Part shown: positions 10,240-20,964 of the stretch, piece by piece | Layout: the number at the start of each line of letters is the position of its first letter | How positions within the stretch are numbered: position 1 is the first letter of the stretch | DNA from: Schoenoplectus triqueter | Taxonomy: Eukaryota; Streptophyta; Magnoliopsida; Poales; Cyperaceae | Direction of reading: 5' to 3' | Assembly: GCA_964058805.1 (NCBI GenBank) | Contig: CAXKVV010000969.1 | Span: forward strand, 1-33,012 | DNA length: 33,012 bases | Translations under genes and position numbers: made by a program | The notes under the pieces: generated by a model | The model's input: the letters and a program-made list of their open reading frames with translations, nothing else | The model's database searches: none | Told to the model about the DNA's origin: nothing

Positions 10240-11350
10240 CCTTGTTCCTGTTGTGCTCTTGCTAGTTTACTGATTGTTCTGTGGTGTGTTGGTTGCTTGT
10301 TGCCTTAAGGGCCATCAAGCCCTATGCTTATCTTACTCTGTGTGTTATTTTTTTTGTTCCTCTGCTGTTCCATTTGTTTCTGGCTCTGTTCTAAGACTGA
10401 TACCAGGGTAGTTGGTTGCTGGTACTAGCTGACCCATTGTCCTGGGCTGTTCATTTATTTCTTTGCTGGTTCTGATACCTTGACTCTGGCTACCTGGTCT
10501 GTTACCCTGTTGCCTTGACTGGTTCTGGTATTTGGGGTTGTTGTTGCCTCTGTGTCATTTCTGGTACAGCCTGTGCTGGTACCAGGTTGCTCCTCTATGT
10601 TTGTGCTATCACTGGCTTGTTTGATGTTTGTGTTGTTTCTGGCTTGATTGTGTTGCTTGTAATGACTGTGGGATTTTAGGGTGCTGGTAACAAATAGGGT
10701 CTTGAACATGCTGCTTTGCTGTGATACCGGTATGACAAGTCCTCTGGTCTATTGAATTGTTGCCTGATTTGGTCTGTTATATGGTGTTGCTTGCTAGTTG
10801 TGTCTATGCTTTCGCTTGCTATTTTGTACCCGGGTTATTTCATGCTTGGCTGTGTTCTGTCATTTTCTATGCTGGTTCTGATATTTGAACAGATGCTACA
10901 CCTGACATACTTATAGGTAGTACTGGATTAGTCTGATATATGGAACTATTGTTTTGTTGGTTGAACCCCTGGTTGGCTTTCCTGCTATCATTTCTGGTAT
11001 TGCTGCCCTATCTTCTGCTCTGACCCCTTTATGCTGATACAACATTGTTCCTTGATTTGTTTGGGCTATGAGGCTTGCACCTGGTTAATACCTCTGTTAG
11101 TGAATCGTCCTGAATTGTACTTGTGCCTTGTCTGTTTTAAATCTGATGCGAGGGAAATTTTGGATGTGGCTTGGATGACATTTACTTGGGCTGAAATTTG
11201 AACATGACTTGTTAAATTGTCCTAAATAATTTAATAGGGGTAAGATCTGCACTTGGGTCGATTTTAAACCTTGAGTTGGGCTAAGTCAAATTTTGGGTTG
11301 GATGAGACCAGTGGGCTATTAATTTTGAATATTGCTCAAAACATGATAAT
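10240..11350 (+). other. T/G-skewed non-coding tract inside the LTR-like block
   Basis: The plus strand is strongly enriched in T and G, with recurring CTGGT, TTGCT and CTGTT words and no periodic repeat. The 84-codon minus-strand reading here is a by-product of this skew. Confidence 0.5.
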
Positions 11351-13906
11351 TAGGAATTAACCAATAAAACGCCATTGGGCTGACAAATGGAAAACTAATT
11401 AACTTAAAAACATTAATTAGGATTAGTGTTAATAAAGTAAGGCCCAATGTTAAAAGTCTAAAGATAATTAAAAGTGCTTAATTTAAAAATGTGACAAATT
11501 AATTGAAAGCCGTCCCGAAAGATTTGGCGGTACCCATTATTAATAACGTAAACTTAAAGACTGGAAATAATTATATTCCCTGACTGCCCCCGATTCGGGA
11601 TATCAGTGCATTGGCACCAATGATTTGGTAGTCAGCGTATGATCCTGAACATTAAAACACCAACACATTTATAATATAATAACTTTTTCTTTAATTTAAT
11701 TTAATTTAATTTTATTGTATTTTTCATTTACTTTATTTTAGTTTTGTTCTAAAACTATTTTTCTCTAACTTAAACTAATAATAACACTTATATAAAATAA
11801 AGTAAATTACATAATTTAAAACGTAGTAAAATTAATGATTAGGATATAATTAATATATATTAGAATATATATTAATTAATTTCTCTATTTTTAGTAAATA
11901 GAAGAATATTAGGATATAATATGATATATACTATATGTATATATTAACCGATTTCTCTAGCTCTTTAAAAATCTGTACGTTATTTTATTTCTTTTATTTT
12001 TATTTTTATTCTTGAATCTCGTTGTTCTTGTAAACTGTAGTTGTAACAGAAATGGAATAATAAAATGAATCAGTGTGTTTAATTGTTATATACTTGAGTC
12101 ATTTTCCTGAGTATTTATCGATTATCAAATTTAAAACATCAAATAACCTAAAGTTAATCACTTAACGAGAAACACGCTAAAGATAATGAATAAATAAAAT
12201 AAATGACAATTATGATCGGAACTTGAATAAATCAGAGGATTCACGTCTAAATCAGAACGTAAATAAATAATTAAATCAATGAACCCGGACAAAATAAAAA
12301 CAAACATTAAAAAGGGGCAATTAATATAACAAACGCTGCATTTAAGGAATAAGATTATGATAGTTAGAAATTTTCCGACACCCCTAAGTACAACAGAAAT
12401 GCTGTCAAAATTTTTAAGGGAAAAGGGCAATAATGACCGAACGAACGTGAAATAAGAATACGCTCTAATTAATTAATAATTCTAAATTAAATCACGTAAA
12501 AACTAACGGATACTCAATTTAAATATATATTAGGTGATATAGTCGACTCGGATCCACTCGTGAAGACCGAGGCCGATTCCGACCTCGCGTACGCAGACGC
12601 TGATCCCGAGATGGACATGTTGCATCTGGAGTAGAGCGACTTTGCGATCCTCACCAGCACTCTTAGGTACGATTTCCTGAGATTTAATTTTCTTTCTTCA
12701 GAAATAGGAACCCAAACCGAAAATAAAACCGTTTTTGAAAATAAATCTGAATTGCGGTATTTTTTGACCAAAAATTTGTAGAGACTAAATCTGACCTGTC
12801 ATATGCATCCGGTAAATTGACCAACATATTTAAGACATATTCGCATTCACATGTCATATCATGTCACACTACACGTAGACAAGATAGGAGTAGGATTCGG
12901 AAAATAGTCCCGAGATAGGATCAGATAGAATTAAATAATTCAAGTTGTAGATTATATTTATTAGGAAAATATTATTACTATTACTAAGTATTAATTAAGT
13001 TAGGTAGTTAATCATGCATTAAATGCATGAAAGTGCTGAGAGACGGACCGGGTAATTCTCAGTTTGAGTTGCCTTGCATAATTAGACCGTTGTGGTTACG
13101 TACGGTGACCCATAGGCCCTTGGGACCCACCGGTCTGTATATGTACTGCGCATCTGTGCCTGTCGGATTATACACCGATCACGTCATTTGGCGGGTTCGG
13201 CTGTGTCAGAGAGTTTTCTTTTGATCTTTATTATATTTTATTATTATTCTTTATATGATTAAACTTTAAATCCAAATTTGAGCGATTAGGATACCGTATA
13301 CTTCAGTGTTTATTGTGGGCGGCCATATCCGAGACTGAAATCTATTTCGTGCTACTATATTATTATATCTATCACAAAATTTTTTTTATTTCGGGTTTTT
13401 CTTCACCATGCCATGTCATATCATGTAGGTCAAATGTGCATGATAATATTATTATATTTACTCATCAATATTGTATTATATTTCAAACATCAGTATCAGT
13501 TTTTGGGTCCAGTCTAGGAAAGAAGACCAAATCTTAAGGCTGGATCTAAATCCGTACTGAGTAATTTTTAAATTACTCACGTTTCTACGGTGGTTGTGGG
13601 ATCCAGATATTTTCAGGTTCAGGATTTTGCTAGAGTGAGTGCTAGGGACAGTCCTACGCGATGACAGGGATGTTTCGCTGCATTTGCATGTGAGCCGGGT
13701 AGTCGGATAGGATCCATCGGGTTTTTGAGTCTTACTTCTTTCTTTTGGGTTTTATTTGAGAGATTGCTGCCCATTTCGATGGAGCTAGCCCCCGTCTATG
13801 TAGGCGTTGTATTCTCTTTGTTCATTCTGATCTGTATGGTCATGTATATTATATTATTATTATTTTGTTTATTCTGTGATTTTCTTATTTTATTCATTTA
13901 GCCTTT

Positions 13907-13932
13907 CGTACGCACGTCTCGTCGTGCGTACG
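13907..13932. other. Perfect 10-bp hairpin near the LTR-like 3' end
   Basis: CGTACGCACG (13907-13916) is followed after six bases by its exact reverse complement CGTGCGTACG (13923-13932), about 50 bp before the TGTGACA terminus. Confidence 0.8.
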
Positions 13933-13983
13933 TGGCGGGATTAAGCACCCCTAATCCGTTCAATTTATTTTTGGGATGTGACA

Positions 13984-15399
13984 TATATGCTTATATCAAG
14001 ATCTAAAATGCAATGAGCTTGATTCGGATTAATCCAAAGATAACCCATTTTTATCTATCATCATTTATCCTAACTTAGTAATTATTTATTGGAAATACGT
14101 TTCTTCTTTGAGTACAAAATATTCTTGGTATCAAGTATGTGATTTCAATATTTATGTAGCAGAGTTAATAAATGGGCTGTGTATTTTTTTGACCGTACAG
14201 AACTTTTGCTTGATACTTTTGCAAGTCAAGCATGACATTTTCTGTAATTTATTTATCAATGATATATTCTAATTGGTATACGACATCTTATATAAAATAA
14301 TAGAAGCGTGTTAGACAATGCGGGAAAAGAGATAGAGACCTCAACATGATAGTTTGTATTGCATGTGGGACCCACTGAGAACAAAAACATCCTTTGCAAT
14401 TGCCACAAAAGAAGTGAATAAAGAGTATTCAAGTTGGAGATGCCAACCAAAGAACCTATAAAATGATTACCTTCATCGAATAAACAAGTGATTATGATCG
14501 AAGGGTTAAAATTTAGTTAGATGTCATACTCTCTATCGCTATCAGCTTTTTCTTCAACTTTCTTTTTTAATCTCTTTTCTCATTCGTTCCATTCATTTCT
14601 TTCTTCCCTCTCCACATCTTTTTAAGTCCTTTTGAAGGGAACATTTCAAGAAAGAAGGGAACCGTTTTATTAAAGAAGGGCAAATGATAATAAGCCAGAA
14701 AACACCGCCTTATCTCTGAAGTTAGCACTACAACGTCAAGCAATATTAATTATGACATACACCATATTCAATGCCAACTTCCCACGGAAACCCCATTAAT
14801 TTCACTGATCTGCCACGTGGATTCCACTGCTAAATGCTAATGTGTAGAAAACATGAAATGTAGTTTGCTTCGAATTTTTATCCTGTGTATCCCTGATTTT
14901 TTTTATAAAACTATCTTTATTACGAAAGATTTAGTAAATATATTTTATTTTTTTTCTCTTAAAAATGTTGTGAATGTAGATGTTTGTGAGCACTTGCATT
15001 GGGACTTAACTTGTGAATACAAGTGTTCAGAAAATATGGATGTATTTGTAAATCTTTGACGATAAGGATAGTATGGTCAAAACATTCAAAAGAGAGAGAA
15101 GACAAAAATCATTCGTTTGCTTCATAATTTTTTTGGAAGGAAAAAAGATGATGATAAAGAAGTAAAATAATTAAAACATCAAATACTAAATGCCAGGGGC
15201 GGAAAAGGCACGGATTTGCTTTTGGATATTAATTGTTCGGATCATACATTTTTGAACGAGTATATGAATTTGGAAGGATGCGGATAATTAATATACATCA
15301 GAGATCGTAAAATTGTAATCTTTATAAATACATAATATTTTGATGAATTAACAAATAATAATAAAATTATATGAAATTTTAATCATAGAAATATATATA
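13984..15399. other. Intergenic, nothing recognised
   Basis: No gag-like ORF follows the LTR-like end, and no other gene or repeat was recognised. A CAGGGGCGGA word at about 15196 resembles a transposon end but has no partner. Confidence 0.45.
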
Positions 15400-15766
15400 G
15401 AGAGAGTTATACTACGGTTAGTCGTGAAGTACAAAACACTTTTGTACTTCGCGTTATATCTCTCATTTCCGAATTCAAAACACTGATCCGACCGTTTAAA
15501 GTGTTCTCCATATTAAAATATGCTTGAAACCAAATTATATATTTTTTTTTTACTTTTTTGAGAGGATGAAAATGTATTGAATTTATGATTTTTAATAAGA
15601 ATGATTTTCTAATTCTCAAAAAAATAGAAAAAAATTTCTAAAAAATATAAAATTTAGTCTTCAAATATATTTTAATATAGACAACACTTTGAATTTGGAA
15701 ATAGGAGATACGACTTGAATTATAAAAGTGTTTTGTACTTCATGACTAATCGTAGCATAACTCTCT

Positions 15767-15767
<1 letters not shown>
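15400..15767. mobile_element. Fold-back element FB1
   Basis: The first 44 bases (GAGAGAGTTATACTACGGTT...) match the reverse complement of the right end with three differences, and the inner arms also mirror. It lies between a short (TA)n on the left and a long (TA)n on the right. Non-coding. Confidence 0.85.

Positions 15768-15769
<2 letters not shown>

Positions 15770-15801
<32 letters not shown>
15770..15801. repeat. (TA)n microsatellite between FB1 and FB2
   Basis: About 16 uninterrupted TA units that directly join two fold-back elements. Confidence 0.95.
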
Positions 15802-15804
<3 letters not shown>

Positions 15805-16205
15805 TGAGGCTATGGTGCTTCGCGAAGCACAAAGCCTCCCGTGCTTCGCGTCCGTATCTCAAATTTGAAAGTTCATATGCCCGATCCAAACCATTGAACA
15901 TGATCTTCATATTGAACTATCTTTGGAGATCAAAATTTATATTTTTTTGAATTTTTTTGCTATTTTTTAGATGGGTACAAAATCGCAAGTTTTGGATGGT
16001 GCAGAAATCGTTAGATCAGCAAATTTTATACTCATTTAAAAAATAGCAAAAAAATTCAAAAAAATATAAAATTTGATCTCCAAAGATATTTCAATATGAA
16101 GATCATGTTCAACGGTTTGGATCGAGCGTATGAACTTTCAAATTCGAGATACGGACGCGAAGCACGGAAGGTTTTGTGCTTCGCGAAGCACCATAGCCTC
16201 ACTCT
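15801..16205. mobile_element. Fold-back element FB2 (GTGCTTCGCG family)
   Basis: Ends AGAGTGAGGCTATGGTGCTT, inverted at the right. Each end carries the perfect 16-bp palindrome GTGCTTCGCGAAGCAC (15815-15830, 16176-16191). The arms are about 145 bp with roughly eight differences by eye, so this is the least decayed element of the array. A core of mirrored TTTTTTGCTATTTTTTAGAT segments joins the arms. Flanked by (TA)n on both sides. Same family as FB4 and FB6. Confidence 0.9.
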
Positions 16206-16229
16206 ATATATATATATATATATATATAA
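16206..16229. repeat. (TA)n microsatellite between FB2 and FB3
   Basis: TA units that pass into AAGAGAGATAGAGAG before FB3. Confidence 0.9.
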
Positions 16230-16240
16230 AGAGAGATAGA

Positions 16241-16648
16241 GAGTTATGTTAAGTTATGGTGCTACGCGCAGTTAATGATCAAATTTGCTACGGATTAAAA
16301 AATATAGTTAAATCATCTTCAAATCATGATTTATGTGTCTCAATAAATTTTTTATATTAAAATATGATGGGATATAAAAAATTTCTATGTTTTTTAATTT
16401 TTTATGTATTAGTTTTAGATTTTTAAAAATGACCTAGAAAATATGTATTATTTTATTATTATTATTGAATCATCATAAAAAATAAAAAACTAATACTTAA
16501 AAAATTTAAAAAATATATTTTTTTATATCCCATCATATTTTGATATAAAGAATTTATTGAGATTCATAAATCAAGATTTGAACTTGATTTACCTATATTT
16601 TTTAGTCCGTAGTAAATTTGATTCATTAGCTACACGTAGTACCATAGC

Positions 16649-16665
<17 letters not shown>
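16241..16665. mobile_element. Fold-back element FB3
   Basis: The left arm GTTATGTTAAGTTATGGTGC pairs with a right end that reverse-complements to GTTAGTTAGGCTATGGTACT. Inner arms such as AATATGATGGGATATAAAAA mirror. The right end has become a small TAAC repeat (16650-16664). Confidence 0.82.
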
Positions 16666-16700
<35 letters not shown>

Positions 16701-16704
<4 letters not shown>

Positions 16705-17089
16705 TAATGCTATGGTGCTTCGCGAAGCAAAAAATCTTTTGTGCTTCGCGTTCGTATCTCGAATTTAAAAGTTCAAATAGCCGATCCAAACCGTTGAACA
16801 TCATCTTCATATTGAAATATCCTTGGAGATCAAATTTTATATTTTTTTGATATTTTTTAGATGGGTACAAAGTTTGTTAATCTAAAGATTTCTGCACCAT
16901 CCAAAACAAGTGACTTTGTAACCATCTAAAAATATCAAAAAAATTCAAAAAAATATAAAATTTGATCTCCAAGAATATTTCAATATGAAGATGCTGCTCA
17001 ACGGTTTGGATCGGCCGTTTGAACTTTTAAATTCGAGATACGGATGCGAAGCACAAATTTTTTTTACTTCGCGAAGCACCATAGCATTA

Positions 17090-17093
<4 letters not shown>
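16701..17093. mobile_element. Fold-back element FB4 (GTGCTTCGCG family)
   Basis: AGAGTAATGCTATGGTGCTT at the left is mirrored at the right. The arms match FB2 almost throughout (CGTATCTCGAATTT, CCGATCCAAACCGTTGAACA, GGAGATCAAATTTTAT). It is flanked by (TA)n(GA)n on the left and (TA)n on the right. The 78- and 69-codon ORFs over it are chance readings. Confidence 0.88.

Positions 17094-17150
<57 letters not shown>
17093..17150. repeat. (TA)18 (GA)11 compound microsatellite
   Basis: TA units at 17093-17128 pass directly into GA units at 17129-17150, joining FB4 to FB5. Confidence 0.95.
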
Positions 17151-17151
<1 letters not shown>

Positions 17152-17552
17152 TTTTGCTATGGTGATATGCGTAGCACGGATGGCCCGTGTGCTACAGACC
17201 GTTTCTCCGTCTTCAAAGTAAAAATATACGATCCGACCGGTAAAAATATTTTTCATATGAAAATCTAGTTGGAGATTAAATTTTATATTTTCTAGAATTT
17301 CTTTTACTATTTTTTAAGATAGCTAGAAAATCACTTGATGTAATTATTATGAGCCTTTTAAAATGAGTCATTTTCTAACTATCTTAAAAAATAATAAAAA
17401 ATCCTAAAAAATATATAATTTGGTCTCCAACTAGATTTTCATATGAAAAATATTTTGACCGGTCGGATCGACCATTTAAACTTTGAAGACGGAGAAATAG
17501 TTCATAGCACACGAGCCATCTATGCTACGCGTAGCATCGTAACCAAACTCTC
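17147..17552. mobile_element. Fold-back element FB5 (Mutator-like family of 5980-6378)
   Basis: The left end GAGAGTTTTGCTATGGTGAT pairs with a right end that reverse-complements to GAGAGTTTGGTTACGATGCT. The interior (GTAGCACGGATGGCC, GATCCGACCGG, CTAGTTGGAGAT) matches the copy at 5980-6378, which has a 9-bp duplication. Confidence 0.86.
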
Positions 17553-17599
17553 TCTCTCTCTCTTTCTCTCTTTCTCTTTCTCTCTCTCTATGTATATAT
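17553..17599. repeat. (CT)n / (TA)n tract between FB5 and FB6
   Basis: A CT-rich run with TTTC interruptions, followed by GTATATATA. Confidence 0.85.
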
Positions 17600-17943
17600 A
17601 GAGTGAGGCTATGGTGCTTCGCGTTCATATCTCAAATTTAAAAGTTCAAATGACCAATCTAAACCGTTAAATATCATTTTCATATTGAAATAATTTTGAA
17701 GATGAAATTATATATATATATATATATTAAATTATTTTTTATTTTTTAGATGAGTACAAAATTTATTGATCTAACAATTTTTACATTATCCAAAATTAAT
17801 GATTTTGTATCCATCTAAAAAATAGTAAACAAAATAAAAAATTCAAAATTTCATCTCGAAAGATATTTCAATAAAAATATCTTTTTGAACAGTTTGGATC
17901 GGTCATTTAGACTTTTAAATTTGAGATACGGACACAAAGCACG
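17600..17943. mobile_element. Fold-back element FB6 (GTGCTTCGCG family, internally deleted, right end lost)
   Basis: Starts like FB2 (GAGTGAGGCTATGGTGCTTC) but passes straight from the first GTGCTTCGCG to the TTCATATCTC that follows the second one in FB4. The stretch between the two direct repeats is therefore gone. The right arm stops at about AAAGCACGAGA without the outer terminal repeat, where FB7 begins. Confidence 0.75.
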
Positions 17944-17948
17944 AGAGA

Positions 17949-18341
17949 TAGACTATTATGAAAAATATTTGTATTTCAGCCGATATGAAAACACATCAAA
18001 AAAATATATTTTAACATCTAAAAAAATTTGAATTTATGATTTTCATTAAATTCATCATATAAAAACCTTGTGGGATACAAAAATTTGGAGTGTTTTGAGT
18101 ATTTTAAGCCAGTCTTTTGTATTTTTGAAAAAAATAGCTCAATATATATGTTGTTGTTTTTTTCAAAAATTCAAAAGAGTAACTTAAAAAACTCAAAACA
18201 CTCTAAATTTTTGTATCCCATGAGGTTTTCATATGAAAAATTAAATGAAAATCATAATTTAAAAATTTTAAGATTTTAAAATATATATTTTTAACGCATT
18301 TTATATATCAGCTAAAAAACAAACGTTTTCACAATATTCTA
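17949..18341. mobile_element. Fold-back element FB7
   Basis: The left arm TAGACTATTATGAAAAATAT mirrors a right end reading TAGAATATTGTGAAAACGTT in reverse complement. Inner arms mirror closely (TGGGATACAAAAATTTGGAG and TGGGATACAAAAATTTAGAG). The 69-codon ORF across the centre is a chance reading. Confidence 0.82.
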
Positions 18342-18640
18342 TATATATATGTATGTATACGTTTCTATAAATATTTTTATATTTAACATTTTTTTTTAAT
18401 TTTGTTGTTTTGCAAAATATTATTGAGTTTAACAATTTTTTCTTAAGATTTGATTACAGGATTCTAAGAAACTTCAAGGGAATAAGGAAGAAATGATCAA
18501 GATCAATTCAATGGCTTTTATGAAGATATATAATCATATTCAATGCATAGTTATAATTTAAATTTTATATTCTTCATAATTATACAAGGAAAATCTCTCT
18601 ATTGTAGAGAACCGTTATAACGATTCAAAACATGTCTCAG

Positions 18641-18822
18641 AAATATTGTAAGTTCTTTGTGCGTAGAAATGAGCCAAAATTAACATAATGTATCGTTATG
18701 TAACGCTTCATGAAGCGTTATAACGATTTAATACATCTACTTAAAAATATTCTAAGTTCTTTGTGAGCAGAAATAAGCTAAAATTAACATAGTGTATCGT
18801 TATATAACGCTTCATAAAGTGT
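18641..18822 (+). repeat. Tandem duplication (about 104 bp) in the LTR U3
   Basis: AAATATTGTAAGTTCTTTGT...GTATCGTTATGTAACGCTTC at 18641 recurs with small changes from 18745 (AAATATTCTAAGTTCTTTGT...GTATCGTTATATAACGCTTC). Confidence 0.8.
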
Positions 18823-19127
18823 TCAACGATTCATGAAATATATAACGATTCAGTGAATCGTTATAACATTTCTGAAGATCGGTAGATTTATTAGAAGGTT
18901 GGTCAAACAAGATAAAACATTGTAACGGTTCTGTAAACCGTTCAACGTTTCTGTATATCGTTATAACGATTCATCCTATTCATTTTTGAATCGTTATAAT
19001 ATTTCTATACAATTCTGACAAGGGGTATTCTTAGAAACTCAAGACTCTCAATCCAGAAACGTTATAACGATATGTGAAATGTTATAACGTTTTCCAGCGC
19101 AAGAATATCAGTTATATGTTAATGACT

Positions 19128-19134
19128 TATAAAA
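19128..19134 (+). promoter_or_regulatory. TATA box of the copia-like LTR
   Basis: TATAAAA lies between the U3 repeats and the AATAAAA signal, as expected in a copia LTR. Confidence 0.6.
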
Positions 19135-19599
19135 GTGATGTTCTGGATGTAGAACAATATTAAGAAAAACAGTCAACATCTTTAACAACCTAGAGCACTC
19201 TGCTGCAACCAAAAAAACTCATTCTTTTCCTTACAAATTACAAGAATAAGATATTTTAAATTAGCCAAATCAAAAGATATTGTTTTGTAATCTTTAATTC
19301 TATTCTTTCTTGAGCTTTGTCTCAAATCTTCTCTTTGTGCCTTGAGTGCTCTTTTGTTGTTCTCTCTTTATTATAATTTTTAGTCATTTTGCACTTTGTA
19401 TTGTGAAGAAGCTAAAGCTTCTAGATTGTAATTGAATTTTGAGTAATAAAACGGCATCCCATTTGTGGGGTGAGACCCGGAAACGTAGGCATTTTTAAAT
19501 CCGAACTCCGTTAATATTTTCCGTGTTCCTTATAATTTCTGTACCTTATCATTGTTGATAATAACTATCAACCATTCCTTAATAATGTCATATATATAG

Positions 19600-20534
19600 A
19601 GAGAGAGAGGAGGAGGAGGAGGAGGAATTAAGTTACACTAGCTTTTGATGACACAAGTTACAACAAATATTTTCAAAGTTTAAAAAGTCCATTGAAACCG
19701 TTAAATATGATGGATATATTAAAATATATTTGTAGATCAATTTGGACATATTTTTGATTTTTTTTATGATTTATTAAGATGGTTATAAAATTCGTTGTTT
19801 TGAGACTACTGAATTTTGTACCCATCTTAGTAAATAGTAATTGTTTTTTTTTAAAAAAAATGTCCAATTTAATCTTTGTGTACATCTTAATATATCTATC
19901 ATGTTTAGGGCTGCAAGAAATATTCGAAGTTCGTAGTTCGTTCGTGTTCGATTCGAAAAAAGTTCGTTCGATTCTAGTCCAAAATTAATTTCAAATCAAA
20001 TCGATTCGATTTGAAATTATATCGAATCAAACTCAAACCATGGTGAGTTCGTTCAAAATTTGTTCGCGAATTATTTTTGTTTGAATTTATATTGATTATT
20101 TGATTGTTTGAGACTTTGAGTAGTATGAATTTATGTAAAATTTATTAATTTTTGTTGAATGAACTTTTAGTTTTGTATGAATTTATATTAAATTGACATT
20201 TTTTATATTTGATTCTGTTATTTTGATATAAATTGTGGAATTTGTTCACCTAATAATTCTATTTCAAACCATTTACGAATCAAATCAAACAGTTCGAATA
20301 TTTAATGAATTAAATTTCAAACAATGGTTTGAGTTCAAAACTGCCTATCTATTTCAAATCAAACTAGTTCGAAATAGATTTCAAATCAAACTCAAATACA
20401 AGTCAGTTCGTTCGTGTTCGGTTTGTTTGCAGCCCTAATCATGTTGAACAATTTGGACTTTAAAAATTTTTAAAATGTATGTTGTAACTTTAGTGTTACC
20501 AAAAGTTAGTGTAACTTGAACCCTTCTCTCTCTC
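19600..20534. mobile_element. Fold-back element FB8, interrupted by a hAT-type MITE
   Basis: The left arm (GAGAGAGAGAGG(AGG)n, then AAGTTACACTAGCTTTTGAT) mirrors the right arm (AAGTTACACTAACTTTTGGT in reverse complement). Without the inserted element at 19906-20437 and one copy of its target duplication, the length is about 395 bp, like the other members of the array. Confidence 0.82.
19906..20437. mobile_element. hAT-type MITE nested in FB8, perfect 8-bp TSD
   Basis: ATCATGTT occurs exactly on both sides (19898-19905 and 20438-20445). The element starts TAGGGCTGCAAG and ends TTTGCAGCCCTA, giving terminal inverted repeats of TAGGGCTGCAA. GTTCGTTCG-rich subterminal regions flank an AT-rich core. 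An 8-bp duplication with TAGGG...CCCTA ends fits the hAT superfamily. No transposase. The ORFs read through it are chance readings. Confidence 0.9.
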
Positions 20535-20543
20535 TATATATAT

Positions 20544-20912
20544 AGGAAGACAAAAATACAACGTGTTGCACGGATGCACTCGTGTATCGCGTCAAAATCT
20601 CAGATTTCAAATTAAAAATGACCAATCTAAGTCGATCAATTTATTCTCGATATTAAATTACATATATTTTTAAAATTTTTTTGCTATTTTTTTGGTAGAA
20701 AAAAATCATCACTATTAGGTGATTCAAAATTCTTAAATTAAGTAACTTTCTCTTGACCCAAAAAAATTTAAAAAAATATAAATTTTGACTTTTCATAAGA
20801 ATTTGATATGGAGAATAAATTGAATGATTTGGATTGATCAATTTTAAGTTGAATTTTGAGATTTTGACACGGTGCACGGTGCATCCGTGTAACACATTAT
20901 ATTTTAGCCTTC

Positions 20913-20914
<2 letters not shown>
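20544..20914. mobile_element. Fold-back element FB9
   Basis: The left end AGGAAGACAAAAATACAACG and GTTGCACGGATGCAC mirror the right end (AGGAAGGCTAAAATATAATG, GTTACACGGATGCAC in reverse complement). Inner arms contain TGACCAATCTAAGTCGATCA and its mirror. Flanked by TATATATA and (CT)n(TA)n. Confidence 0.82.

Positions 20915-20961
<47 letters not shown>
20913..20961. repeat. (CT)n (TA)n compound microsatellite
   Basis: Joins FB9 to FB10; CT units to about 20928, then TA units. Confidence 0.95.

Positions 20962-20964
<3 letters not shown>

Larger units (their letters stand above)
9208..13983 (+). mobile_element. Long LTR-like block, Ty3/gypsy Tekay/Del-like (possible solo LTR)
   Basis: The right end reads GGGATGTGACA (to 13983), typical of plant gypsy LTR termini, and the proposed left end at 9208 reads TGTCATA, a near inverted match. 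Between them lie an A-rich start, a pyrimidine-rich block (9625-9990), a TATAAAA box (9999-10005), a 1.1-kb T/G-rich tract and an AT-rich distal part. This resembles the U3-promoter-R/U5 order of the long LTRs of Tekay/Del elements. No gag, pol or integrase reading was found, and no primer-binding site follows 13983. The flanking 5-mers (GACAA, TATAT) do not match, so the left limit is uncertain. Confidence 0.42.
18350..19590 (+). mobile_element. Ty1/copia-like LTR (solo or truncated)
   Basis: In order it has a U3-like part with many CGTTATAACG boxes (18612-19093), a TATAAAA box at 19128-19134, an AATAAAA signal at about 19443-19449, and the U5-like sequence GACCCGGAAACGTAGGCA (about 19472) with CCGAACTCCGTTAA. 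That order and the last motifs are characteristic of plant copia LTRs. No primer-binding site or polyprotein follows. Exact ends are unclear: TGTATG at 18350 and ATGTCA at 19590 both adjoin TA repeats, so insertion between FB7 and FB8 into (TA)n is likely. Confidence 0.62.

Noticed and set aside
12536..12634. Acidic reading VDSDPLVKTEADSDLAYADA... ending in a stop
   Set aside because: It looks protein-like in composition but is short, has no start or splice context, matches no family I know, and lies inside the LTR-like block.
13990..14010. Primer-binding site after the LTR-like end
   Set aside because: TTATATCAAGATCTA only loosely resembles the TGGTATCAGAGC site and is followed by no retroelement coding sequence.
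15194..15210. CAGGGGCGGA as left end of the transposon relic ending at 24452
   Set aside because: The two lie 9 kb apart with no matching 8-bp flanks and no shared subterminal sequence.
16985..17268. ORFs containing YIYIYIYI and RERERE runs
   Set aside because: They translate the (TA)n(GA)n microsatellite between FB4 and FB5.
18612..19093. CRISPR-like repeats (CGTTATAACG boxes)
   Set aside because: Spacing and sequence vary, there are no uniform spacers or cas genes, and the setting is a plant LTR.
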